From CAVXJN01 sp963773585 (GTDB lineage: Bacteria; Pseudomonadota; Gammaproteobacteria; JASBUN01), in contig CAVZBR010000012.1 in NCBI GenBank assembly GCA_963773585.1, positions 29,056 through 93,055 of the forward strand: a stretch of 64,000 nucleotides of DNA. The letters run 5' to 3'. Below the pieces are notes generated by a model, which made no database searches, had not been told where the DNA came from, and saw nothing but the letters and a program-made list of their open reading frames with translations. Both the position numbers and the translations under genes were made by a program. Every line of letters starts with the position of its first letter. Position 1 is the stretch's first letter. Shown in pieces: positions 54,280 through 64,000 of the stretch.

Positions 54280-56523
54280 TTACCCGTTTCCCACCGCGGC
54301 TTGGCCGCTTTCGATCGCCGGTGCCCGTTCCTTTCGACGGTAGATGATCACCGCCGGCATCACCAACAACACCAATAACGCCAGGCCGACCCATAGCGGT
54401 GTGAAGTCGGCCTGATTCCATTCCAGCCGCTTTTGGGCCCGCAATTGCGGATCGATACGCTTGTATTTCAGCGCGTTGTGCGCCATCTGGTTGGGCTTGG
54501 CATTGTAATACCACTGATGATGGAGAACGAATTCGCGGGGATGGAAACCCCATACCCAAGGCGCGTCACGGCGCACGATTTCGAGCATCTTCTCGATCAG
54601 CTGCCTTCGCTCCGGCCCATTGGCCATGTTCTTCATCTGCATGAACAGCTTGTTGAACTGCGGATTGTCATAGTTGCCGGCGTTTTCGCCGCCGTGCTCC
54701 ACTTTTGCGTTGGGGCCGTAGAGCAGAAACAGAAAATTTTCCGGATCCGGATAGTCCGCATTCCAGCCCCAGATGAACAGTTGCTCGGTACCATTGCGCA
54801 TCTTTTCCTGGAACCGGTTGTAATCGGTGGATCTCACCTGCAATTGCAGGTTGAGCTTTGCGAATTGCTTGCGGTACCAATCGAAAGTGGATTTGTCCTC
54901 CGGTCCGCCTCCTGGTACATCCAGATTTATCAACAACGGTTTACCTGTCTTGGCGTCCCTGCCGCCCGGATAACCCGCTTCCGCCAGCAACTTGCGCGCC
55001 TCTTCGATGCTGCGCCGTTTCGGTTCACCGTTCTTCCATTGATAGACGTAGTGATTGATGCCTGTCTCGCCCTTCTGGTAACCGAAAATTCCGGGAGGAA
55101 TCGGCCCCTGCGCCGCGATACCCCGCCCATTGCGAAATATGCTGACGAATTCGTCGTAGTCAACGGCGATCGAAATTGCGCGCCTCAACTTGCGCGCCTC
55201 TTCGCTTTCGCCACCGACCACTGGATCCATCATGTTGAAGCCCAGGTAATAGGTGCTCGGAGCAACGTCCGTGTTCAAGTGAATGTTATGCGCGCGCATG
55301 GCCGGAGTGAGCGTCGGATCGCCTTCGCCGGAAAACTGAATAGCCTGATCGAAGCTATCGGAGGAAATGCCCGAAACGTCGTAGTAGCCCTGCAGGAATT
55401 TCGTCCAGTAGGGAATCGTTTCCTTCTCCAGGCTGTACACCACTTTGTCGATGAAAGGCAGACGTTTTCCCGCGTCATCCAGCATGCCGCTCGCTTTGTC
55501 TTCCGCGGACCCGGTTTCGGGATAGTAATCGTCGTGATAGTTCGGATTGCGCTCCAGCACCATCCGCTGGTTGGGGTTGTTCATTGTCAGCATGTACGCG
55601 CCGCTGCCGACGGGAAACCAGTCCAATGTGATGTTGCGCTCTGTGAGTCCGGGTTGATGGTAGAAACGGTCCACCTCCCAGGGGATGGGACTGAAGAACG
55701 GCATCGCCAGCCAGTACAGAAGTTGTGGGTACTTACCCTTTACCTTGATGCGATAGGTGTAGCGGTCGACGACTTGAACGCCGGCAAGCGGATACTTGCG
55801 AAGATCGAGAAATGCACTGGGGTCGCTCCGCTCTTTTGCAATTTTTGCGAGCTGCCGGCTGAAGTGCTGCAATCCGACGATATAGTCCCCCATAATACTG
55901 AGCACAGGCGAATTGAGGCGGGGAGATGCCAGCCGCTTGATTTCGTACACGTAGTCTTCCGCAGTCACTTCGCGGCTCGCCTGCTGCGGCAGGTCGCCCG
56001 GCGCCGTCATTCCCTCGAGTTGTTTCTCGCTCAAGTGCTGATACGGGTAATGCCCCGCAACATCCTGTACGAACGCAGGATGGGGCTGGTACATAATCCC
56101 CTGGCGAATGTGGATCTCATAAACGCTGTAGGCAATCTGGTCCGCATCTGCGTCCGCGGGAAGGCGGCGGTTCTGTTCATCGAAATATGCGGGGTCCGGC
56201 ATGGACTGGGCAGTCAACGGTTCCAACGTATAGGGCCGCTTCAAAAACGAATACTGCAACGGCGGCTCGTAGACCTGCCCGATGATCGCGTACTCGTTCG
56301 AACTGTAGGAGCGCGCCGGGTCAAGATGTTTGGGCCGTTCGGCAAACGAGGAATACAGGATGTTCCGGCCCAGCTCCTCGGCGGGGTAAGGGCTATTGAG
56401 CGGCTCGCGGCCACAGCCACCCGTCACGATACCGACAGCAATCAACCCGCCCAGCAGCCAGCGCCGCGGCTGTAGCCATGCGGATCTAACCCTGCTGGGT
56501 ATGCGGGTCTCTATAGGGGACAT
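54280..56523 (-). CDS. Peptide ABC transporter substrate-binding lipoprotein (SBP_bac_5)
   Basis: The 747-residue protein has a lipoprotein signal (WLLGGLIAVGIVTGGC, lipobox TGGC) and a family-5 extracellular binding domain (FAERPKHLDPARSYSSNEYAIIGQVYEPP, then GRGIAAQGPIPPGIFGYQKG and IWGWNADYPDPENFLFLLYGPNA). Unusually, it ends with a membrane helix (FTPLWVGLALLVLLVMPAVIIYRRKER), so it may be anchored at both ends. It is longer than the usual 530-620 residues. It heads the operon; the ATG at 56523 lacks a clear ribosome site. Confidence 0.9.
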   Translation of the reverse strand: MSPIETRIPSRVRSAWLQPRRWLLGGLIAVGIVTGGCGREPLNSPYPAEELGRNILYSSFAERPKHLDPARSYSSNEYAIIGQVYEPPLQYSFLKRPYTLEPLTAQSMPDPAYFDEQNRRLPADADADQIAYSVYEIHIRQGIMYQPHPAFVQDVAGHYPYQHLSEKQLEGMTAPGDLPQQASREVTAEDYVYEIKRLASPRLNSPVLSIMGDYIVGLQHFSRQLAKIAKERSDPSAFLDLRKYPLAGVQVVDRYTYRIKVKGKYPQLLYWLAMPFFSPIPWEVDRFYHQPGLTERNITLDWFPVGSGAYMLTMNNPNQRMVLERNPNYHDDYYPETGSAEDKASGMLDDAGKRLPFIDKVVYSLEKETIPYWTKFLQGYYDVSGISSDSFDQAIQFSGEGDPTLTPAMRAHNIHLNTDVAPSTYYLGFNMMDPVVGGESEEARKLRRAISIAVDYDEFVSIFRNGRGIAAQGPIPPGIFGYQKGETGINHYVYQWKNGEPKRRSIEEARKLLAEAGYPGGRDAKTGKPLLINLDVPGGGPEDKSTFDWYRKQFAKLNLQLQVRSTDYNRFQEKMRNGTEQLFIWGWNADYPDPENFLFLLYGPNAKVEHGGENAGNYDNPQFNKLFMQMKNMANGPERRQLIEKMLEIVRRDAPWVWGFHPREFVLHHQWYYNAKPNQMAHNALKYKRIDPQLRAQKRLEWNQADFTPLWVGLALLVLLVMPAVIIYRRKERAPAIESGQAAVGNG

Positions 56524-56701
56524 CGTCGCGAGCATGAATGATGGCAATATAAACATCAACTATCCGGCCGGCGTCGGCGAGGCAATCAACGCTGGCACGT
56601 AGCGGCGACTTTGTTAAAATCCCGAAACCATTTGGGTAAAAAGCCGGGCTCGGCGCAATCCGCGCTCGGGTACAGTAAAGCGCAACTGCAGAGATATCAT
56701 T

Positions 56702-57481
56702 ATGGGATTCCTTTCGGGCAAGAATGCACTGATCGTCGGCCTGGCAAGCAACCGCTCCATCGCTTGGGGTGTCGCCCAGGCGATGCATCGCGAAGGTGCC
56801 GAACTGGCGTTCAGCTACCAGAATGAAAAGTTGCAGGACCGGGTGGAAAAGTTTGCCGCCGAATGCGGTTCCGAAATCACCTTGCCGTGCGACGTATCCA
56901 GCGACGAGCAGATCGACGCGGTGTTCGAGCACCTGGACGATTACTGGGACCATCTCGACATCATCATTCACTCGGTCGCATTTGCACCGCGCGAACAGCT
57001 CGAAGGTGACTATCTGGATGCGGTCAGTCGAGAAGGTTTCGCGACTGCCCACGATATCAGTTCCTATAGTTTCGCGGCGTTGGCAAAGGCCGGGCGCAAT
57101 ATGATGCAAGGCCGCAACGGCGCGCTTCTGACCTTGAGCTACCTCGGCGCAGAACGCGCAATGCCCAATTACAACGTGATGGGCCTGGCCAAGGCGAGCC
57201 TTGAAGCCAATGTGCGGTACATGTCCAACTCTCTCGGCCCGGAAGGCATCCGCGTCAACGCAGTGTCCGCAGGTCCGATTCGCACACTGGCCGCAGCGGG
57301 AATCAGCGATTTTCGCCGCATGCTCGACCACGTCGAACGTACCGCGCCCTTGCGGCGCAACGTGACCATTGAAGAAGTCGGCAACACGGCCGCATTTCTC
57401 TGCTCAGATCTTGCTTCGGGCATCACGGGTGAAATCGTATACGTCGACGGCGGCTTCAATATCGTCGGGATGGCGCTGTGA
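56702..57481 (+). CDS. fabI: Enoyl-[acyl-carrier-protein] reductase (NADH) FabI
   Basis: FabI carries out the last step of each fatty acid elongation cycle and is the triclosan target. The nucleotide motif GLASNRSIAWGVA, the GALLTLSYLGAERAMPNYNVMGLAKASLEANVRYMS block with the catalytic Y-x6-K (YNVMGLAK) and IRTLAAAGISDFRRML are all typical. Length is 259 residues. Its place beside ppiD and the peptide transporter matches Pseudomonas. Confidence 0.97.
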   Translation: MGFLSGKNALIVGLASNRSIAWGVAQAMHREGAELAFSYQNEKLQDRVEKFAAECGSEITLPCDVSSDEQIDAVFEHLDDYWDHLDIIIHSVAFAPREQLEGDYLDAVSREGFATAHDISSYSFAALAKAGRNMMQGRNGALLTLSYLGAERAMPNYNVMGLAKASLEANVRYMSNSLGPEGIRVNAVSAGPIRTLAAAGISDFRRMLDHVERTAPLRRNVTIEEVGNTAAFLCSDLASGITGEIVYVDGGFNIVGMAL

Positions 57482-57501
57482 CAGTTTAGCCAGCATCGAA
57501 T

Positions 57502-58797
57502 TCAGGCGCGTGGTCGCGCCTCTGCCAGTACGCCTTGTTCGCCCTCGGTACGCGCAATCACGACGGCGCCCACCGAGTCGCTAAATACGTTTACGGATGT
57601 GCGCATCATGTCCAGGACCCGATCGACCGCGAGAATCAGTCCTATACCCTCAGCGGGCAGGCCAATGGTACCCAAAATAATCGCAATCGCGACCAGACTC
57701 GCGGCGGGAATGCCGGCGACTCCGATCGATGTAAGCAGCGCCACCAATACGACGGTGAATTGCTGCACGAAACCCAGCTCGATGCCATAGGCCTGGGCGA
57801 TGAACATCGCGGCAACGCATTCGTACAACGCCGTGCCGTCCATATTGACCGTGGCGCCGAGCGGCAGCACGAAACTCGAGGTTCGATTTGATACGCCTGC
57901 GTTCTTTTCTACGCATTCCATGGTCAGCGGCAACGTTGCCGACGAGGAGGCGGTAGAAAACGCCGTCAACAACGCAGGTGCCATCGCTTGGTAGTGCCGG
58001 CCTGGCTTGACCTTGGCAAGGAACCGCAACAGCAGTGGCAGCGTAACGAACGCGTGTACCGCAAGCGCTGCAACAACGCTCAAAAAGAACACCCCGAGCG
58101 TGCTGGCCAATTGGCCGAGATTTTCACCTTCCATTCCCGCCACGACTTTAGCCACTAAACCGAACACGCCAATCGGCGCGAACCTCATGACCCAGTCGGT
58201 GATGCGCATCATCACTTCGAACAATCCTTGCCAGAAGTTGTACTGCGCTTCTGCATATTGTTCGCTGATTCGGGTGATGAAGAAACCAAACAACAGGCTG
58301 AAAAAAATCAAGCCGAGCATTTGTCCGTCGGCTGCGGCAGAGAATATGTTTGGAGGAACAATCGAAAGCAGCACGCCCACGATATCGTGGACGCCGCGAC
58401 CTTCCACCTTCGCAGCCACCGCCGCGCTGTCTGCGGTGTGAAGCCCGAGGATGTCGCCGGCCGGCTGGCCGTTGATTAGGCCCGGCGACGTAATATTCAC
58501 AATCACCAGCCCAACCAAAATCGCAAACAAGCTGGTGGTGAGATAATACAAGACGGTCTTGCCGCCCATGCGCCCCAGGTTGCGACTGCCCCCGATACCG
58601 GCAACGCCTGTTACGATCGACGATACGATCAGAGGCACAATGATCATCTTCAGCGCATTGAGAAACAATGTGCCGAGAAATACATAAACGGAGTACGCGC
58701 TGATGCCCAGTACCCCCGCCGAAGTGCCAGTGAGCACCCCGGCCGGGACGGCCAGGGCAAGGGCGACCAGAATCTGCCAATGCAGCTTAATTCTCAT
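57502..58797 (-). CDS. Dicarboxylate/amino acid:cation symporter (DAACS family)
   Basis: The 431-residue protein has the GltP/DctA layout: hydrophobic segments with FLNALKMIIVPLIVSSIVTGVAGIG, the serine-rich loop TAFSTASSSATLPLTMECVEKN, and the NMDGTALYECVAAMFIAQ and GIPAASLVAIAIILGTIGLPAEG blocks that bind sodium and substrate. It takes up C4-dicarboxylates or glutamate with sodium or protons. The ATG at 58797 follows GGGGTG and overlaps the ppiD stop by 11 bases. Confidence 0.94.
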   Translation of the reverse strand: MRIKLHWQILVALALAVPAGVLTGTSAGVLGISAYSVYVFLGTLFLNALKMIIVPLIVSSIVTGVAGIGGSRNLGRMGGKTVLYYLTTSLFAILVGLVIVNITSPGLINGQPAGDILGLHTADSAAVAAKVEGRGVHDIVGVLLSIVPPNIFSAAADGQMLGLIFFSLLFGFFITRISEQYAEAQYNFWQGLFEVMMRITDWVMRFAPIGVFGLVAKVVAGMEGENLGQLASTLGVFFLSVVAALAVHAFVTLPLLLRFLAKVKPGRHYQAMAPALLTAFSTASSSATLPLTMECVEKNAGVSNRTSSFVLPLGATVNMDGTALYECVAAMFIAQAYGIELGFVQQFTVVLVALLTSIGVAGIPAASLVAIAIILGTIGLPAEGIGLILAVDRVLDMMRTSVNVFSDSVGAVVIARTEGEQGVLAEARPRA

Positions 58798-60736
58798 CAC
58801 CCCGCGCAAGGGCTTGCTCGTCCACCGTCACGTCGGCACGACTACGCATATCGTCGATGAGCGCTCCAGTTTCGGTAGTCCCGTAAGCACGCACTAGCAG
58901 ACGCTTGATGAATTCCCTTTCCTGCTTCGCAACCTGAGCGGGATCGCCGTCGTGAACCTCCGTAACTGCCAGCACCGCTGCGCCACCGCCGGGTAGCGCC
59001 GCCGTTCCGTAGCGGGCTTCGCCCTTGGCAGGTTTTCCGAGCGCGAAGGCGGCATTAATGATCGACTCAGGCTTGGAACTTTCCCGACGTCCGACCCATC
59101 CGGCATCGGTGACGTCAAAGCCCCCCTGTTTTGCCACCACTTCGAGATTCGCGCCGCCGTGCAACTGCTTCAGCAGGTCCTGCGCTTGGGCTTGGGCTTT
59201 TTCATGCGCTTTGTGATCGCGCAATTGGTCGATGATCTGGTCGCGGACCTGATCCAAAGGCTTCAGCTCCGACGGCCGAAAATCGCTTACCCGAAAGACG
59301 ACAACCGGATTGAGCTGCTTGTCGTCATCGCCCTTTTTCAATTCGATGAGCTTGCTGTTCACAGCATCGGCAAGATTACCGCTGCCGAGCAACTCATCGC
59401 TGAACGCCGCCTTGAGTACGTCGGGCTGCGAACCCAGTCCCTCCTTCGTACCCTGATGCCCGATCCAGCCGGTTTCCTGAACTTTCAGGTTGAGGGCCGA
59501 TGCCGCAACGTCGAGGCTCATCGGGTTTTCGTATGTCAGGTCGTAAAGCGATTCGGAATTCTTGTAGAACTGTTCCTCTGCCTTCTGCCGCCGGTACTCC
59601 TGCGCCAAGCGGTCCTTTGCCTGGGCGAAGGTCGGTTGTCCGGCTGGGATTCGCTTTGTCAGTTTCACGATTTCGAAGCCGTTTGCCGTGCGCACCGGCT
59701 CGCTCACCTGCCCTTCCTTGAGGTCAGCGAGCGCCAGTTCGAATGACTCGTCTCGACTTCCCGCGTGCACGACACCGATGTCGCCACCCTGGGATGCAGA
59801 CGCCTTGTCATCGGAATATTGTTTGGCAAGCTTTGCGAAATCCTCGCCCGCGACGATTCGTTTGTGGACGTCTACAGCCCGTTGGTGTGCAGCATCGACT
59901 GCCTTTTGGTCCGCATCTTTCGGGAGCGCAATCAAAATGTGCGCTGCCTGAAGCTGTTCGGGCTGAAACAAACTGTCCTTCCGCTCATTGAACATTTGTT
60001 TCAAGTCCTGCTCGGTGACAGGAACGGACGAGGCCAACGTTTCGGGATCCAACTTGAGATACTTCAGTTTGACCTGTTCCGGCGTTTTGAACTGCGCCGC
60101 ATGCTGATCGTAATAGGTTTTGATATCGGCGTCGGATACTTCGATGGAACTTTTGAATCTGTCTGCGGCGATTGCTACGTAGGACAAGGCCACTTTGCGG
60201 TCCCGCAAGCGGATGAGTTCGTCGACATCGTGCTCAGTCGCGAACGCACTCTCGCCAACCGCCCCGAGTAGTTGCTGGCGCAACAAGTCGCGTCGCTCCT
60301 GCGCCCAGAACTGCGTTGGGTTGATGCGGTTTGCATTCAGCACCTGGATATAGCGCTGTTGGTTGAATTTCCCGTCCACCTGAAACGCCGGTACTTGGCT
60401 AATGGACGCATTGACCTGCGCCGCCGGGATGCGCATGCCTTCGTCGCGCGCCGTTTCGACCAGTACCTGTTCGGCAATCATGCTGTCGAGTACTCGACGC
60501 CGAAGTTTGGCCGCTGCCTCACCTTGCGGACGCTCTTTTGCATCGCGCAAAACTCTTTGCACTTGTTTCGAAAGTTCAATCCTGGTGATATCCGCGCCAC
60601 CGACGCTGGCGACGACAGGTTCCGAGCCGCCATGCAGGTATTGCTGGATTCCCCATAAGGCGAACGGAATAATCAACAAGATAACAATGATCCACGCGAT
60701 CCAACCGGTGGCCCGGTCTCTAATAGCTAACAGCAT
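58787..60736 (-). CDS. ppiD: Periplasmic folding chaperone / peptidyl-prolyl isomerase-like PpiD (SurA_N/parvulin)
   Basis: The 649-residue protein is anchored by one N-terminal membrane segment (GWIAWIIVILLIIPFALWG). It continues with a SurA_N-type helical domain (VLRDAKERPQGEAAAKLRRRVLDSMIAEQVLVETA), then a parvulin domain (AAHILIALPKDADQKAV and IVAGEDFAKLAKQYSDDKASASQGGDIGVVHAG). Length and order match PpiD of the Sec exit site. It lies after the tRNA genes, as in Pseudomonas. Confidence 0.95.
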   Translation of the reverse strand: MLLAIRDRATGWIAWIIVILLIIPFALWGIQQYLHGGSEPVVASVGGADITRIELSKQVQRVLRDAKERPQGEAAAKLRRRVLDSMIAEQVLVETARDEGMRIPAAQVNASISQVPAFQVDGKFNQQRYIQVLNANRINPTQFWAQERRDLLRQQLLGAVGESAFATEHDVDELIRLRDRKVALSYVAIAADRFKSSIEVSDADIKTYYDQHAAQFKTPEQVKLKYLKLDPETLASSVPVTEQDLKQMFNERKDSLFQPEQLQAAHILIALPKDADQKAVDAAHQRAVDVHKRIVAGEDFAKLAKQYSDDKASASQGGDIGVVHAGSRDESFELALADLKEGQVSEPVRTANGFEIVKLTKRIPAGQPTFAQAKDRLAQEYRRQKAEEQFYKNSESLYDLTYENPMSLDVAASALNLKVQETGWIGHQGTKEGLGSQPDVLKAAFSDELLGSGNLADAVNSKLIELKKGDDDKQLNPVVVFRVSDFRPSELKPLDQVRDQIIDQLRDHKAHEKAQAQAQDLLKQLHGGANLEVVAKQGGFDVTDAGWVGRRESSKPESIINAAFALGKPAKGEARYGTAALPGGGAAVLAVTEVHDGDPAQVAKQEREFIKRLLVRAYGTTETGALIDDMRSRADVTVDEQALARGDEN

Positions 60737-60813
60737 CGGTGCTCTCGACTTCGGTTTGGGCTAGCGAATTCAATGCCCTATGGTCCAGACATTGCGCGCA
60801 TATCATAGCGCAG

Positions 60814-60843
60814 AAAAAAAAGGGCGCTTCCTGCGAAGCGCCC
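60814..60843 (-). terminator. Rho-independent terminator after tRNA-Asp
   Basis: On the minus strand GGGCGCTTC-GCAG-GAAGCGCCC is followed by eight T. It lies 41 bases after the tRNA-Asp CCA and ends the hupB-tRNA transcript. Confidence 0.92.
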
Positions 60844-60883
60844 TTGATCAAACCTGGGGATCAGACTTGGGATCACACAAACT

Positions 60884-60960
60884 TGGCGGAGTGGACGGGA
60901 CTCGAACCCGCGACCCCCGGCGTGACAGGCCGGTATTCTAACCAACTGAACTACCACTCC
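60884..60960 (-). tRNA. tRNA-Asp (anticodon GTC)
   Basis: The minus strand reads GGAGTGGTAGTTCAGTTGG, anticodon stem CCGGC / GCCGG around CTGTCAC (anticodon GTC), T arm CGGG-TTCGAGT-CCCG and encoded CCA. Acceptor GGAGTGG pairs with CCACTCC. Confidence 0.96.
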
Positions 60961-60966
60961 GAACAC

Positions 60967-61042
60967 TGGTGGGTGCTGAGGGACTTGAACCCCCGACATT
61001 CGCCTTGTAAGGGCGACGCTCTCCCAACTGAGCTAAGCACCC
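60967..61042 (-). tRNA. tRNA-Val (anticodon TAC)
   Basis: The minus strand reads GGGTGCTTAGCTCAGTTGG, anticodon stem TCGCC / GGCGA around CTTACAA (anticodon TAC), and ends ...AGCACCCACCA. It begins only 13 bases after the hupB stop and ends six bases before tRNA-Asp. Confidence 0.96.
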
Positions 61043-61055
61043 CGGGGAGAGCGCG

Positions 61056-61328
61056 CTAGTTTACGGCATCCTTCAGTGCTTTGCCAGCCTTGAAGCTGGG
61101 CACCTTTGCCGCCGCGATATCGATCGTCGCGCCGGTCTGCGGATTGCGACCCGTACGTGCAGCGCGCTCGCGTACCTGGAACGTACCGAAGCCGACCAGG
61201 CTAACTTGGTCTCCGGCTTTCAAAGTGCCGGTGATCGAATCCAGCACTGCATCCACAGCGCGGGTAGCCGACGCCTTGGACAAATCAGCCGCTTCGGCAA
61301 CGGCCTCGATCAGTTCTGCTTTGTTCAT
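61056..61328 (-). CDS. hupB: DNA-binding protein HU-beta
   Basis: The 90-residue HU protein bends DNA in the nucleoid. It begins NKAELIEAVAEAADLSKASATRAVDA, has GTLKAGDQVSLVGFGTFQVRERAARTGRNPQTG with the DNA-binding arm, and ends KVPSFKAGKALKDAVN. An AGGGGAGGAG ribosome site precedes the ATG. Order lon-hupB-ppiD is conserved. Its transcript probably continues into the two tRNAs. Confidence 0.98.
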   Translation of the reverse strand: MNKAELIEAVAEAADLSKASATRAVDAVLDSITGTLKAGDQVSLVGFGTFQVRERAARTGRNPQTGATIDIAAAKVPSFKAGKALKDAVN

Positions 61329-61431
61329 ACTCCTCCCCTTTCTGTCGGGACAGGATGCCGTCCCACGCGGGCCAATCGATTACACGGAGGTGGCGAACGC
61401 CACCATCCGCATACATAAAAAACGAGCGGCT

Positions 61432-61461
61432 TTTATACCAGCCGCGCATTTCACGTGTCAA
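61432..61461 (-). promoter_or_regulatory. Sigma70 promoter of hupB
   Basis: On the minus strand TTGACA (61456-61461) and TATAAA (61432-61437) are separated by 18 bases. They lie about 105 bases before the hupB start. Confidence 0.75.
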
Positions 61462-61512
61462 CCGAAATCGGCTGTTTTTTGGCTATTTACAGTATGTTAC
61501 AGGAACCACAAA

Positions 61513-61548
61513 ACGACACACCTGCTTCGGTCTGGCGAAGCAGGTGTG
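61513..61548 (-). terminator. Terminator of lon
   Basis: A perfect 13-base stem CACACCTGCTTCG / CGAAGCAGGTGTG (61517-61529 and 61536-61548) with a six-base loop lies 36 bases after the lon stop. On the minus strand TCGTTTTG follows, a moderate T tail. Confidence 0.8.
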
Positions 61549-61584
61549 CCTTGTTGGTAAATCACTTCGGGTACGAACCGGAAC

Positions 61585-64000
<2,416 letters not shown>

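Noticed and set aside
54433..56475. A 680-codon open frame on the plus strand opposite the peptide-binding protein gene
   Set aside because: It is the antisense shadow of a recognisable lipoprotein gene and shows no family motif or ribosome site.

Overview
The window is chromosomal DNA of a GC-rich gammaproteobacterium. The stretch lon - hupB - (tRNA-Val, tRNA-Asp) - ppiD - fabI - peptide ABC transporter - mltD - methyltransferase - rnhA - dnaQ follows, from memory, the gene order of Pseudomonas and its relatives. A Tat-exported high-potential iron-sulfur protein, a cyanide-insensitive-type bd oxidase and a PEP-CTERM protein suggest an environmental respiratory lineage rather than an enteric one. 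No insertion sequence, phage, CRISPR array or rRNA operon was seen.

Layout. (1) 1-6837: a sigma54 activator gene, cut by the window start, is divergent from a molybdenum-cofactor operon (mobA, moeA, moaB, moaA, fdhD, an excisionase-type HTH/PBP-like regulator and an unknown protein). A consensus -24/-12 sigma54 promoter lies between them. (2) 6877-12873: cioAB/cydAB oxidase, an HtrA/DegP protease with a clear terminator, a DUF1206 membrane protein and a YegS-like lipid kinase. (3) 12981-23670: tRNA-Val(CAC), an orphan gene, then an accessory catabolic island: a six-gene minus-strand operon (sulfatase, TRAP transporter PQM, two-subunit aconitase X) divergent from a GntR/UTRA regulator and followed by a TauE/SafE exporter. 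Two identical-half-site palindromes sit in the divergent promoter. A small sigma-region-4-like ORF and an AI-2E family permease end this part. (4) 23832-28493: HiPIP, then pstSCAB behind two duplicated Pho-box promoters. (5) 28509-36888: transaldolase, a glycine-rich membrane protein, PAP2 phosphatase and a YihY protein in one minus-strand group, a CPA2 antiporter, a PRC-barrel/EF-hand protein, a DUF1540 Cys-rich protein and a PEP-CTERM lamin-tail protein. (6) 36923-44456: tRNA-Ala, gltX and a Mrp-type cation/proton antiporter operon with fused A and B subunits. (7) 44462-64000: housekeeping genes dnaQ, rnhA, methyltransferase, mltD, an aminotransferase, a peptide ABC transporter, fabI, a dicarboxylate symporter, ppiD, two tRNAs, hupB and lon (cut by the window end).

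The most interesting candidates are the putative sulfated-hydroxyacid catabolic operon with its paired palindromic operators, and the sigma54-controlled Moco operon whose adjacent activator appears to lack the phospho-acceptor aspartate. All functional statements come from reading the sequence and from recalled family knowledge; no database search was run.
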